Shown piece after piece: positions 49,844-59,058 of a stretch of 64,000 nt of DNA. The notes beneath the pieces are model-generated. The model was not told where the DNA came from and ran no database searches. It worked only from the letters and a program-made list of their open reading frames with translations. Made by a program: the position numbers and the translations under genes. The number at the start of each line of letters is the position of its first letter. Positions within the stretch are counted from its first letter, which is position 1. This stretch comes from Maribellus maritimus (GTDB lineage Bacteria; Bacteroidota; Bacteroidia; Bacteroidales; Prolixibacteraceae), in contig NZ_JAIKLE010000009.1 of NCBI RefSeq assembly GCF_022267315.1, positions 62,001 to 126,000 on the forward strand. Direction: 5' to 3'.

Positions 49844-50536
49844 TTATTGCAACTGAAAATTAATTACTGCATTGTAATACACTTTTACCGGTTTTCCACG
49901 CTGTTTTCCGGGTTTAAATTTTGGAAGACTGTTTATCACACGTAGTGCTTCGGAATCCAATGAAGAATCTACGCCACGAAGAACTTCTGCCCTGCTTGTA
50001 TTTCCTTGTTCATCGATTACAAATTTTACATACACTTTTCCCTGAATACCGTTTTCCTGAGCAATCACCGGATAATTTACATGGTCACTCAAATATTTAT
50101 ATAAAGCCCGGTCGCCTCCGGGAAACTCAGCAGGTTCCTCAATGATATTAAATAAAATCTGCTCCTCCTCTTCTTCCTCTTCTGCCATAGTAGTAATTAC
50201 CGGATTAATATCAATTGCTGTTTCGTCATCGATTTCACTATCTTCAATTTCCAGTTCATCCTTAATTTCAACATCATCATCCACAATGTTTAAAACTTCA
50301 ACAACTTTTGGTGGCGGTGGCGGTGGCGGTGGTTTCACTTCAGGCTCACGTGTTACCGGAATAAATTCTTCTTCTACAACCATTGACTGCATTTCTCCCA
50401 GTGACGCAGCTTTATTTGGCTTGCTGGTCCACTCAAATGCGAGAAGTGTGACACCTAAAGCTGCAACTAACCCGAATAAAAAGAACATATTCCTTTTATT
50501 CTCAAGATCGGCTTTTTGCGATTTTTTCTGTTCCAT
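49844..50536 (-). CDS. Energy transducer TonB, first copy of a tandem pair
   Basis: 230 residues from ATG 50534-50536. Same layout as the following gene: MEQKKSQKADLENKRNMFFLFG helix, KPPPPPPPPKVVEVL, acidic linker, TonB_C domain ending NFQLQ. The two genes are 31 bp apart and share a promoter 50630-50660, which carries two predicted BlaI operators. The linkers differ most (MAEEEEEEEQILF here against MEEEEEEAPEIF), while the membrane helix and C-terminal domain are nearly identical. Confidence 0.9.
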   Translation of the reverse strand: MEQKKSQKADLENKRNMFFLFGLVAALGVTLLAFEWTSKPNKAASLGEMQSMVVEEEFIPVTREPEVKPPPPPPPPKVVEVLNIVDDDVEIKDELEIEDSEIDDETAIDINPVITTMAEEEEEEEQILFNIIEEPAEFPGGDRALYKYLSDHVNYPVIAQENGIQGKVYVKFVIDEQGNTSRAEVLRGVDSSLDSEALRVINSLPKFKPGKQRGKPVKVYYNAVINFQLQ

Positions 50537-50629
50537 AACTTTTAAATTAATGTTTAACAATTCTCTTTCCTCGTTCGAATTCTATATTCAGCCTTTGTCC
50601 GCAGCCATTTTTTTTCATTTCTATGTAAA

Positions 50630-50660
50630 CAAACATAAAACTAAATATTTAGTTTTCAAA
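50630..50660 (-). promoter_or_regulatory. Predicted promoter of the tandem tonB operon
   Basis: TTTG (50657-50660), exactly 19 bp, TATGTTTG (50630-50637) on the minus strand. Both boxes are exact. The leader to the first ATG is about 87 nt. Confidence 0.78.
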
Positions 50661-50674
50661 CTAAAATATTAGTT
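50639..50674. promoter_or_regulatory. Paired BlaI-type operators over the tonB promoter
   Basis: AACTAA-ATAT-TTAGTT at 50639-50654, part of a 20-bp perfect palindrome (50637-50656), fills the promoter spacer. AACTAA-AATA-TTAGTT at 50659-50674 overlaps the -33 box. The starts are 20 bp apart. Bound repressor would block RNA polymerase. Confidence 0.8.
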
Positions 50675-50720
50675 ATTTTTCAAATCCCAGCACAAACTAC
50701 TCACATACAGTAAAATATAA

Positions 50721-50736
50721 AACTAAAAGATTAGTT
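50721..50736. promoter_or_regulatory. Third BlaI-type inverted repeat
   Basis: AACTAA-AAGA-TTAGTT, perfect arms, 62 bp from the second tonB operator. It may be an auxiliary operator for tonB, or belong to the short plus-strand ORF that starts 6 bp later. Confidence 0.65.
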
Positions 50737-50741
50737 CACTT

Positions 50742-50852
50742 ATGAAAAATCCAAAAGGAAGGCTTGAGGAGAAAATAACATTGAGAAAATTATTGGTACA
50801 CGCAGGAATTAAAACCGATATTGATTTTGTATATAAAACTATTCAAGAATAG
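50742..50852 (+). CDS. Possible 36-residue small protein
   Basis: A short frame, ATG at 50742 to TAG at 50852, reading MKNPKGRLEEKITLRKLL and on to DFVYKTIQE. It is charged and could form one amphipathic helix; no signal or membrane segment. It lies directly after a BlaI-type repeat and overlaps the end of the convergent amidase gene by 14 bp. There is no recognisable promoter or family, so it may be chance. Confidence 0.25.
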   Translation: MKNPKGRLEEKITLRKLLVHAGIKTDIDFVYKTIQE

Positions 50853-51609
50853 AGAATTTATCCATGTCATCCAGTAGTGAAAAATTCTCTCGAAATTGAT
50901 GTAATTCAGAATATGATATCGAAAAAGTCCGGCTGGTTTCAGTTTCACCTAAAAAATCGCCAAAGCCTTTAGGTGAAATTAAAGTCGAATCTCCCAAGTA
51001 ATTTATTCCTCCTCCATCGGTACCGATACGGTTTACACCAACACAATACGATTGGTTTTCTATAGCTCGTGTTGTGAGTAAATTTTTCCATACATGGTGC
51101 CGGGGCGACGGCCAGTTCGCCATAAAAATTAACACATCATATTTTTCTGTATTCCTGCTCCAAACCGGAAAACGTAGATCGTAGCATATCAAAGGACAAA
51201 ATCTCCAGCCTCTGAATTCAAGAATCAATTTTTTGTTTCCCCGGGAATAATGGTTATGTTCACCTCCCATAGAAAAAAGATGCCTTTTATCGTAGGTTCG
51301 AATGGTTTGGTCAGGATAAACCCAGACCGCACGGTTATAAATCTTCCCTTCTTCTTCGATTATTAGACTTCCGACAATTGCAGCATCTGTTTGCGCGGCC
51401 ATCTCTTTCATCCACCCGACAGAATTCCCATTCGTGGTTTCTTTAAGTTTTTCAGGTGCCATAGAAAATCCAGTGGTAAACATTTCGGGAAGAACAATTA
51501 CATCGGTTGGCTCCAGATTGGAAATCATATCCAAATATTTTTCCAGATTTCCCTGAATATCTTCCCAGATAATGTTGGGTTGAATAAGTGTTATCTTTAA
51601 ATTTTCCAT
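50839..51609 (-). CDS. Nitrilase-superfamily amidohydrolase (omega-amidase-like)
   Basis: 256 residues. The catalytic Glu-Lys-Cys triad is visible: VLPEMFTTGFSM (E42), TYDKRHLFSMGGE and PLICYDLRFPVW. Length and the GLFSMGGE-like block match the YafV/Nit2 omega-amidases that hydrolyse alpha-ketoglutaramate or alpha-ketosuccinamate. These are metabolite-repair enzymes that follow glutamine transaminases. It is cytosolic. No transaminase gene adjoins it. The alcohol dehydrogenase gene lies about 100 bp upstream on the same strand. Confidence 0.9.
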   Translation of the reverse strand: MENLKITLIQPNIIWEDIQGNLEKYLDMISNLEPTDVIVLPEMFTTGFSMAPEKLKETTNGNSVGWMKEMAAQTDAAIVGSLIIEEEGKIYNRAVWVYPDQTIRTYDKRHLFSMGGEHNHYSRGNKKLILEFRGWRFCPLICYDLRFPVWSRNTEKYDVLIFMANWPSPRHHVWKNLLTTRAIENQSYCVGVNRIGTDGGGINYLGDSTLISPKGFGDFLGETETSRTFSISYSELHQFRENFSLLDDMDKFSILE

Positions 51610-51711
51610 TCTGTTTTACAAAAAAAACAAATAATTTCAGAATTGTCTGTTTTTGTTTTTGCAATAGTATACAAATTGGAATTTGGTTCTACTTTGATGC
51701 TTAATCTTCTC

Positions 51712-52752
51712 CTAAAATTTATCAATTACAGTAACTCCCAAATTTTCAAACTCATCCATATTTACCAGGGCATCAGCAGTTTCTTCCAGCGAAATGGTTT
51801 TACCGACCAACAACTCAGGTTTTAATTTGCCGACTTTTATCATTTCAAACATTTCAGTGTATCTGAATGCCTGCATGCCATGACTTCCCAAAATCTCCAA
51901 CTCATGAGCCACCACCATGTCCATCGGAATTTTAGGATGTTTGTGATCACCGGTCATTAAACCGATCTGGATGTGTTTCCCACGTTTTCGCAAACAGCTT
52001 ACCGAATTAAAACAAGTTTCCTGACTTCCCAATGCGTCAATAGAAACATGGGCTCCACGGGTAGTCAGTTTCTTAATTTCTTCGGGCACATTTTTAACTT
52101 TTCTTGAATTGACTAAAGCAATGGCTCCTACTTTTTTTGCCAGTTGAAGCTTTGTGTCGTCAATATCAACAGCAACCACATTAGCGCCGGCAGCTGTAGC
52201 AATCATAATCGCAGAAAGTCCGACACCTCCACAACCATGAACAGCTACCCACTGCCCTGTCGAAACTTTTCCTTGGTCGATAACGGCACGAAACGACGTT
52301 ATAAAACGGCATCCCAGGCTGGCAGCAGTCACAAAATCAATTTCATCGGGTAATTTTACCAAATTAACATCTGCATATTTAATTTCAACAAATTCGGCAA
52401 AGGACCCCCAGGCTGTAAAACCCGGCTGAAACTGGTTATCACAAACCTGATGATTTCCGGATACACATTCAGGACAATGTCCGCATCCACTTACAAACGG
52501 CACAGTCACCCGATCTCCCGGCTTCCAATTTCTAATTTCAGTCCCGGTTTGCATAATAACTCCAGCCAATTCATGACCGGGAACATGTGGCAAAATAATA
52601 TCAGGATCATGCCCCATCCAGCCGTGCCAGTCGCTGCGGCAAAGCCCTGTTGCTTCAACTTTTACAATTACACTGTCAGCCAAAACTTTTGGGTTGCGAA
52701 CCTGGTGAATCTCAACCGGCCCCCGAAACTTTTCATAAAGAATTGCTTTCAT
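51712..52752 (-). CDS. Zinc-dependent alcohol dehydrogenase (MDR family)
   Basis: 346 residues. Catalytic zinc region [15 protein letters not shown] and GHELAGVI, structural zinc site [15 protein letters not shown], and the NAD-binding [18 protein letters not shown]. The closest layout is the YjgB/AdhA-type alcohol dehydrogenases. Substrate unknown. TACATTTG at 52834-52841 on the minus strand is a likely -7 box, giving a leader of about 75 nt. Confidence 0.92.
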   Translation of the reverse strand: MKAILYEKFRGPVEIHQVRNPKVLADSVIVKVEATGLCRSDWHGWMGHDPDIILPHVPGHELAGVIMQTGTEIRNWKPGDRVTVPFVSGCGHCPECVSGNHQVCDNQFQPGFTAWGSFAEFVEIKYADVNLVKLPDEIDFVTAASLGCRFITSFRAVIDQGKVSTGQWVAVHGCGGVGLSAIMIATAAGANVVAVDIDDTKLQLAKKVGAIALVNSRKVKNVPEEIKKLTTRGAHVSIDALGSQETCFNSVSCLRKRGKHIQIGLMTGDHKHPKIPMDMVVAHELEILGSHGMQAFRYTEMFEMIKVGKLKPELLVGKTISLEETADALVNMDEFENLGVTVIDKF

Positions 52753-53191
52753 TTTTCAAATTAGAATAAATATAAAACCGAGAATCTTTTATCTGTTTAT
52801 TTTAAATTTCTTTTGTTATACAACGAGTGAGTTCAAATGTAACAAGAAGAATAAATTATTCTGAATTCATACAAACCTTAAATTTGGTTATCATTTTTTT
52901 AATATAAAAGTATCAATCATTTTTTAATATTTTATCACTAAATTTATCCGTCTGAATCCGGAACACTTGACGGAAAAGATCTCCGTTATTTTGTAATAAA
53001 GAATAAATCATAAATTGAATAAATACTGAAACAAAGCCAGATTGTTGTCCTTGTTCACAAAAAGCCAGAATCAATTATTATTATGTATCTTAAAAAATCA
53101 ACGGAAGCTGTTTGGACAAAATGTTTAAACTCTTATTTTTATAATAAATGGTCGACAAATTAATTTAAAAGGAAATTAAGCAATAATCCCG
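52753..53191. other. Intergenic region between divergent adh and histidine kinase genes
   Basis: 439 bp, AT-rich. It holds the TACATTTG -7 box for the alcohol dehydrogenase (52834-52841), a near-duplicate T-rich 15-16-mer beginning ATCATTTTTT at 52890 and 52916, and a promoter for the kinase. I see no gene or terminator. Confidence 0.45.
53111..53141 (+). promoter_or_regulatory. Predicted histidine kinase promoter
   Basis: TTTG (53111-53114), 19 bp, TATTTTTA (53134-53141; 7 of 8 with TAnnTTTG minus the final G). The ATG is 50 bp on. Confidence 0.45.
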
Positions 53192-54901
53192 ATGATAGAT
53201 TCATGGCAAATAACTCCATTTTTCTTTTTTTATCTTATTGTGGCAATTTTGTCGTTTGTATTGGCTGCTACCGGACTAAAACTTCGCGAAGTAAAAGGGG
53301 CCAAATATTTTAGCATGATGGCTGTTGGAACCGGTTTTTGGTCGCTGGGATACCTCTTAGGTTTTTTCAATACGGATTTGACATGGAAACTTATAATGTT
53401 GCGCGTAGAGTATTTTGGAGATATTTGTTCAGCTTTCTTTTGGCTCTTATTTGCAATATCATATACACAGTACGAACAAAAACTATCAAAATTACAAACG
53501 CTTTTGCTTGCTATTGTTCCTGTATTTACTTTTATACTGGTTTTGACCGTGTCACAACATCATTTTTTTTATAAATCTTATGATGTTGTTTTGAAAGACA
53601 ACCTGTTCCTTTTCGTCAAAGAATACAATATTGGCTTTTATATATGGCTTGTTTACGCCTATATTCTTATTTTAAGCGGTGCATTGATCTTTATTTGGGG
53701 AATTTTGCACAAACCAACTTTGTATCTCAAACAAATCATCCCCATTGCAGCATCGGTTATATTAATAATAGTTCCAAATATATTGTATGTCACAAAGAAC
53801 AACCCAATAGCCCCGTATGATCCGACACCACTTTCTTTTTTTGGGATTGGAATAATTTTCATTTTTATTTTAAAACACTATCAATTGTTTGATCTGGTTC
53901 CTGTTGCACACCATTTGGTCTTTAAGAATGTAAAGAGTGGAGTGATACTTATAGATAAAAACAAGCGTATTTTGGAAATGAATCCGGCGGCAGAAGAAAT
54001 AGTGGGAAAAACACAAAATGAGGTCTTGGGAAAAACCCTTTCAAAAGTTTTCACAAAATATAAAAAGCTTATCGATGCGGTTGACGATGTCGCCAAAAAA
54101 CCAATTGAAATTGAGATGGGCCATAAACGGACATTTGAACTTCAAACAACACCTTTAATTGACTATACCAGGAATGTAGCAGGCAATATTATCATGTTAT
54201 ATGACATCACCGAAAGAAAATATGCATTAGACGAACTTGATGCTTTTGCACGTACCGTTGCCCACGACTTAAAAAATCCATTGGCTGTACAGTTAAATTT
54301 TATGGAATTATTGATGTCCGACTATTTGTCGAACGAAGAAAAAAAAGATGCACTTAACTATGTCAATAAAAGTGCAAAGGAGATGGTAGATATTGTTGAT
54401 TCACTGTTGTTACTGGCTAATGTGCGCGACCAAAATACGCTCAAAATTCAGCCTCTAAATATGAATAAAATTATCGACAAAGTTTTATCGCGTTTAAATA
54501 TCGATTCTTTTAAAACTGCTCCCCGTATTATCCGGGCAAAAGATTTCCCGGTTGTTTTGGGATATGCTCCCTGGGTAGAGGAAATATGGGGCAATTATGT
54601 ATTAAACGCGTTAAAATATGGAGGCGACCCCCCAGTAGTAAAAATTGGCTCAGAAAAGCATCAGTCTTCCGTTCGTTTTTGGGTAAAAGATAATGGAGAA
54701 GGCTTAACGATAGAAGAACAAAACCTTTTGTTTAAAGAATTTACCCGGCTAAAAAGACATATATCAAAAACCTCAGGCCATGGTCTGGGACTTTCCATCG
54801 TCAGGAGAATTGCAGAAAGATTAGGAGGTGAGGTTGGGGTTGAAAGCGATGGGAAAACGGGTTGTACTTTTTATTTCACTTTACAGGAATATTCAAAGTA
54901 A
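53192..54901 (+). CDS. Sensor histidine kinase with 7TM N-terminus and PAS domain
   Basis: 569 residues. Residues 1-230 hold seven hydrophobic segments of the histidine-kinase 7TM type (ATGLKLREVKGAKYFSMM, LMLRVEYFGDICSAFFWL). A PAS domain (about 245-340) has VILIDKNKRILEMNPAAEEIVGKT. HisKA carries the phosphoacceptor at about His358 (FARTVAHDLKNPLAVQ). The HATPase domain shows NYVLNALKYGG, VKDNGEGL and GHGLGLSIV. No response regulator is adjacent, so it is an orphan kinase. A bidirectional terminator follows. Confidence 0.93.
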   Translation: MIDSWQITPFFFFYLIVAILSFVLAATGLKLREVKGAKYFSMMAVGTGFWSLGYLLGFFNTDLTWKLIMLRVEYFGDICSAFFWLLFAISYTQYEQKLSKLQTLLLAIVPVFTFILVLTVSQHHFFYKSYDVVLKDNLFLFVKEYNIGFYIWLVYAYILILSGALIFIWGILHKPTLYLKQIIPIAASVILIIVPNILYVTKNNPIAPYDPTPLSFFGIGIIFIFILKHYQLFDLVPVAHHLVFKNVKSGVILIDKNKRILEMNPAAEEIVGKTQNEVLGKTLSKVFTKYKKLIDAVDDVAKKPIEIEMGHKRTFELQTTPLIDYTRNVAGNIIMLYDITERKYALDELDAFARTVAHDLKNPLAVQLNFMELLMSDYLSNEEKKDALNYVNKSAKEMVDIVDSLLLLANVRDQNTLKIQPLNMNKIIDKVLSRLNIDSFKTAPRIIRAKDFPVVLGYAPWVEEIWGNYVLNALKYGGDPPVVKIGSEKHQSSVRFWVKDNGEGLTIEEQNLLFKEFTRLKRHISKTSGHGLGLSIVRRIAERLGGEVGVESDGKTGCTFYFTLQEYSK

Positions 54902-54902
54902 C

Positions 54903-54934
54903 AATAAATCCGGCACACAGGCACCGGATTTATT
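54903..54934. terminator. Bidirectional intrinsic terminator between kinase and fumarase
   Basis: An 11-bp stem AATAAATCCGG/CCGGATTTATT with a 10-nt loop. A/T flanks serve both convergent genes. Confidence 0.82.
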
Positions 54935-54951
54935 ATTTCAAGTATTTAAGA

Positions 54952-56556
54952 TTACAATTCGCTAAAGAAATCATTCCCTTTATCATCAACAATAATAAAC
55001 GCGGGGAAATCTTCTACTTTTATTTTTCGAACTGCTTCCATTCCCAAATCGGGGAAATCAACTACTTCAACCGATTTGATGCTGTCTTTTGCTAAAATCG
55101 CTGCCGGCCCCCCGATAGAACCGAGGTAAAAACCTCCGTATTTTTTACAGGCGTCGGTAACCTGCTGCGAACGGTTTCCTTTGGCCAGCATTACCATTGA
55201 GCCACCTAAACTCTGGAACAAATCCACATATGGATCCATACGCCCGGCTGTTGTTGGCCCAAAACTTCCGGAAGCCATTCCCTTTGGAGTTTTTGCCGGG
55301 CCGGCATAGTAAACCGGATGATTTTTAAAGTATTCAGGCATTGGTTTGCCCTCGTCAATCATTTTTTTAATTTGTGCATGAGCAATATCACGGGCAACAA
55401 TCAATGTACCTTTTAGTTTCAAACGTGTTTTTATTGGATATTTGGAAAGCTCTTCCCTGATTTTTTCCATTGGCTGATCCAAATCAATATCAACAGCCGG
55501 TTGCATGTGAGGCGCTTCCTTAGGCAGGAAACGGGCAGGATTCTTTTCCAACTCTTCCAGAAAAATGCCATCTTCAGTAATTTTGGCCTTAATATTTCTG
55601 TCGGCGCTGCAACTCACTCCCAGTCCAACCGGACATGAAGCTGCGTGACGAGGCAGGCGGATAACACGTACATCGTGAACAAAATATTTACCTCCAAATT
55701 GAGCTCCTACTCCACTATCCTGACAGATTTTCTCCACTTTGGCTTCCCATTCCAAGTCACGGAATGCCTGTCCCCCTTCGTTTCCTTCGGTTGGCAGATG
55801 ATCAAAATAACCGGCAGATGCTTTTTTTACTGCTGCCAATGTCGCTTCTGCCGAAGTACCGCCAATTACCAAAGCTAAATGGTACGGAGGACATGCCGAT
55901 GTTCCCAAATCTTTAATTTTTTCCTTTACAAATTTGGACAGATTTTCTTCTGTCAGCAACGATTTTGTTTGCTGGTACAGATATGTCTTATTACCGGAAC
56001 CACCGCCTTTAGTCACAAATAAAAATTCATATTTGTTTCCTTCTTCAGCATAAATATCGATTTGAGCTGGCAGATTTGTCCCTGTATTTTTTTCTTCCAA
56101 CATCGAGAAAGGAACCACCTGTGAGTAGCGTAAGTTTCTTTCGCTATAGGTATCATAAATTCCTTTTGACAATTTTTCTGCATCGTTCACGCCTGTATAC
56201 ACATTCTCCCCCTTTTTGCCAACTACAATTGCGGTTCCTGTGTCCTGACATGTGGGAAGTTCTCCTTCTGCAGCAACAACCTGGTTGACCAGCATCGTGT
56301 GCGCTACAAAACGATCGTTGTCAGTAGCTTCAGGATCTTTAAGAATTTTGGCCAGTTTTTCAAGGTGTTTGGGACGTAAATAAAAAGACACATCTGAAAA
56401 TGCCTGTTTGGAAAGAAATTCCAATCCTTCAGGGTCTACTTTTAAAATTTTCCGTCCGTCAACCTCAATTGTTGAAACATAATCCGTAGTTAATAACTTG
56501 TATGGTGTTTCATCTTTTAAAATTGGAAATGGTTTTTGATATTTAAATTCAGTCAT
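54952..56556 (-). CDS. Fumarate hydratase, class I (iron-sulphur)
   Basis: 534 residues. Single-chain class I fumarase: [16 protein letters not shown], the substrate-binding [49 protein letters not shown], and [15 protein letters not shown], whose cysteines with those of CQDTG and ACPP are candidate [4Fe-4S] ligands. The C-terminal domain has [20 protein letters not shown]. It interconverts fumarate and malate in the TCA cycle and is oxygen-sensitive as a family. A TATCTTTG -7 box at 56589-56596 gives a leader of about 26 nt. Confidence 0.96.
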   Translation of the reverse strand: MTEFKYQKPFPILKDETPYKLLTTDYVSTIEVDGRKILKVDPEGLEFLSKQAFSDVSFYLRPKHLEKLAKILKDPEATDNDRFVAHTMLVNQVVAAEGELPTCQDTGTAIVVGKKGENVYTGVNDAEKLSKGIYDTYSERNLRYSQVVPFSMLEEKNTGTNLPAQIDIYAEEGNKYEFLFVTKGGGSGNKTYLYQQTKSLLTEENLSKFVKEKIKDLGTSACPPYHLALVIGGTSAEATLAAVKKASAGYFDHLPTEGNEGGQAFRDLEWEAKVEKICQDSGVGAQFGGKYFVHDVRVIRLPRHAASCPVGLGVSCSADRNIKAKITEDGIFLEELEKNPARFLPKEAPHMQPAVDIDLDQPMEKIREELSKYPIKTRLKLKGTLIVARDIAHAQIKKMIDEGKPMPEYFKNHPVYYAGPAKTPKGMASGSFGPTTAGRMDPYVDLFQSLGGSMVMLAKGNRSQQVTDACKKYGGFYLGSIGGPAAILAKDSIKSVEVVDFPDLGMEAVRKIKVEDFPAFIIVDDKGNDFFSEL

Positions 56557-56738
56557 GGTAAATATTTAATAAAATCAATTTCTTTTGACAAAGATATTAC
56601 TATTCATTTTTTTTACTTTTGATTTTCACAAAATCTGTTTAAAGTTTAACTTTTCTAAATTAATTCATAAAAACAGGTTAAACTTTCAGGTTTGATTTTT
56701 ATCTTAAAAACGGAAATATTCATAAATCAACTTTACAG

Positions 56739-58259
56739 ATGAAAAAAGCAATCATAATTTTTCTCTCTTTGTTTATCATTCTCCCGGAAATTGTTGCACA
56801 GACAAGTTCGTTAAAAGTAAACACTACCGTGTCAAAACAAGTTCGGGATAATTTTATCAACTCCGGGCGGATATTCCTTTTTATAAATCCCAATACAAGA
56901 GGTGAACCACGACTAAATACTTTCCCAAGCCAAACCAACTATATTTTTGCTACCAATATCGAAAATTGGGAGGCAACATCTGCGTTTACTTTTGACGGTA
57001 AAACTGATGTTATAAAATCTGTTGATATCTCTCTAAACTCTCTTCCTGTTGGAAAATATAGAATTCAGGTTTTATGGGATCAGGATATACAGGAATCAAG
57101 AATAAATGCACCAGGAAATTTATATAGTGATGTGGTGGATATTGACCTTCAACAAAATAAAAGCATTGAGATTCCATTAACAAAAATTATTTTACCACGA
57201 AAATTGGTTGAAAATAAATATTTAAAGGAGGTGAACCTGAAAAGCGAACTCCTCTCTAACTGGTGGGGAAAAGATATGTTTGTAAAAGCGGCGGTTTTGT
57301 TGCCCAAAAGCTTTTATAACAAACCCGACAAAAAATACCCGGTGAGGTATAACATTGCCGGTTACGGAGGAAGATACACGCGTGCAAACAGACATGTGGA
57401 AAACAACTCGTTTATGGAGTGGTATCTTTCAGAAGAAGGACCTGAAATGATTACTGTTTTTTTAGATGGCGAAGGTCCCTTTGGTGACAGCTACCAGCTC
57501 GACTCAGACAACAGCGGCCCCTACGGAACTTCTCTTACAGAGGAGGTTATACCCTATATTGAAGAGAATTATCGTGGAGTAGCGATTCCTGAATCACGTT
57601 ACCTGGACGGTTGCAGCACAGGAGGATGGGTATCACTGGCCTTGCAACTTTTCTATCCTGATTTTTTTAACGGTTGTTTTTCTTACAGCCCCGATCAGGT
57701 TGATTTCGAAAATTGCCAGTTAATAAATATCTACAAAGACGACAATGCTTTTTATAACGAATTTGGGTACCTGCGCCCTCTCGTGCGAGATGTAAACGGC
57801 GAGCCAATGGTTTCTCAAAAAGATTACATTCAATTTGAAAATGTCCAGGGAAGTTCTGACACATATCTTAATTCGGGTGGACAATTTAGTGCCTTCTCTG
57901 CCCTTTTTAGTCCCAAAGGAGAGAATGACTTACCCAAACCCCTCTTTGATCCTGCTACCGGCAAAATAGACAGGCAAGTTGCCGAGTATTGGAGAAAACA
58001 TGATTTAAAAGACATGGTGGAAAACAACTGGGAAACACTGGGTCCGAAAATTCAAGGCAAAATCTGGATTTGGGTTGCGGATATGGATCACTTCTATTTA
58101 AATCCTGCCATGCGCGCATTTGATGCGATGTTATACCGAACAGATGACCCGAAATCTGATGCGACGATACATTTTTCGCCCATGAAAGGTCATTGTGAAG
58201 AATATGATTTTATTAAAGTCTACCAGCAAATCCAGGAGAAGATAAATCCAGATAAATAA
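56739..58259 (+). CDS. Secreted esterase of the alpha/beta-hydrolase (enterochelin-esterase-like) group
   Basis: 506 residues. Signal peptide (1-20). An N-terminal beta-sandwich (about 30-150) precedes the alpha/beta hydrolase. The nucleophile elbow is DGCSTGGW (S293). The histidine is probably in SPMKGHCEEYDF near the C-terminus. NIAGYGGRYTRANRHVENN and MITVFLDGEGPFGDSYQ begin the fold. Likely extracellular cleavage of an ester (for example a feruloyl or acetyl ester). It precedes the carbohydrate genes of the 58.4-63.9 kb block. Confidence 0.82.
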   Translation: MKKAIIIFLSLFIILPEIVAQTSSLKVNTTVSKQVRDNFINSGRIFLFINPNTRGEPRLNTFPSQTNYIFATNIENWEATSAFTFDGKTDVIKSVDISLNSLPVGKYRIQVLWDQDIQESRINAPGNLYSDVVDIDLQQNKSIEIPLTKIILPRKLVENKYLKEVNLKSELLSNWWGKDMFVKAAVLLPKSFYNKPDKKYPVRYNIAGYGGRYTRANRHVENNSFMEWYLSEEGPEMITVFLDGEGPFGDSYQLDSDNSGPYGTSLTEEVIPYIEENYRGVAIPESRYLDGCSTGGWVSLALQLFYPDFFNGCFSYSPDQVDFENCQLINIYKDDNAFYNEFGYLRPLVRDVNGEPMVSQKDYIQFENVQGSSDTYLNSGGQFSAFSALFSPKGENDLPKPLFDPATGKIDRQVAEYWRKHDLKDMVENNWETLGPKIQGKIWIWVADMDHFYLNPAMRAFDAMLYRTDDPKSDATIHFSPMKGHCEEYDFIKVYQQIQEKINPDK

Positions 58260-58385
58260 TAAAAGACAGTTATAAATCTCTGAAGCATTTATACAAAGTG
58301 CTTCGTGGGAAAATCTTTGTTTTTTACCAAGGCGTATCTGCCTGACATTTTTGCTTTTGCAAACATTTTTTTGTTCGAAAATTTG

Positions 58386-58418
58386 GTTTGTATTACAAAC
58401 TAGTTTAATTTAGTAAAC
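58386..58418. promoter_or_regulatory. Inverted repeats, possible operator of the membrane protein/winged-helix pair
   Basis: GTTTGTA-T-TACAAAC (58386-58400) is a perfect 7-1-7 palindrome, and GTTTA-N6-TAAAC follows at 58403-58418. They sit 14-46 bp before the start of a gene co-transcribed with a winged-helix regulator, a likely autoregulatory site. Confidence 0.6.
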
Positions 58419-58431
58419 AAAACCAATTATC

Positions 58432-59058
58432 ATGGAAAAAGCAATAGACCAAAAAGAAACTTTAGACGCAAAAAAATCTCTGCAAATTATAAATGCAACT
58501 ATCGAGACATCAAAAAAATTGCTTACTGATGATGGATTATTACTTATCTGCTGGGGATTTGTATTTTCTTTTGGCAACTTATGGAGATATTACAAACAGG
58601 CCGTTTTAACTGCATGGTGGATAAGAAATATTCTTGACACATTACAAATCTTGTTTGGAATCGCGGTAATCGCTCTAACCGCCTATTTTATCTTTTTCAG
58701 AAAAAAGAAAGCAATAACTTACACAGCCATTTCCACGCGTTTTGTTTGGATTGGTGTTATTATCGCTCATAACATGATGGTACTTATTACAAAATATATT
58801 TTAACGGATATAAATTTTGCTCTTCTACAACCGCTCCAGTTGGTACTAATTGGATTTGCTTTTTTTGTCTCAGGAGGAATTTACAGGTATTATCTTCTTT
58901 CTGTTAGCGGAGTTATAATGTGGATAGCGGCAGTAACTGCAGCAAGATTTTCTTTAAACGATCAATTTTTGATTCGCGGTATTGCAGAAGTTATTTGTTT
59001 TATCATTCCCGGAATTTTGATGTATACTTCGCAAAAAAAACAAACCGCCCATGTTTAA
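58432..59058 (+). CDS. Small integral membrane protein of unknown function
   Basis: 208 residues. A soluble N-terminus (MEKAIDQKETLDAKKSLQIINATIETSKKLL), then about five hydrophobic segments (LLLICWGFVFSFGNLW, ILFGIAVIALTAYFIFF, FVWIGVIIAHNMMVLIT, LVLIGFAFFVSGGIYRY, VICFIIPGILMY). No known family recognised. Its stop overlaps the start of the winged-helix gene by 8 bp, the usual arrangement for a regulator with a membrane partner it controls or that modulates it. Confidence 0.82.
   Translation: MEKAIDQKETLDAKKSLQIINATIETSKKLLTDDGLLLICWGFVFSFGNLWRYYKQAVLTAWWIRNILDTLQILFGIAVIALTAYFIFFRKKKAITYTAISTRFVWIGVIIAHNMMVLITKYILTDINFALLQPLQLVLIGFAFFVSGGIYRYYLLSVSGVIMWIAAVTAARFSLNDQFLIRGIAEVICFIIPGILMYTSQKKQTAHV

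Noticed and set aside
50142-50672. 176-codon plus-strand ORF
   Set aside because: Antisense of the first tonB copy with the same artefact composition, and it reads through the tonB promoter.
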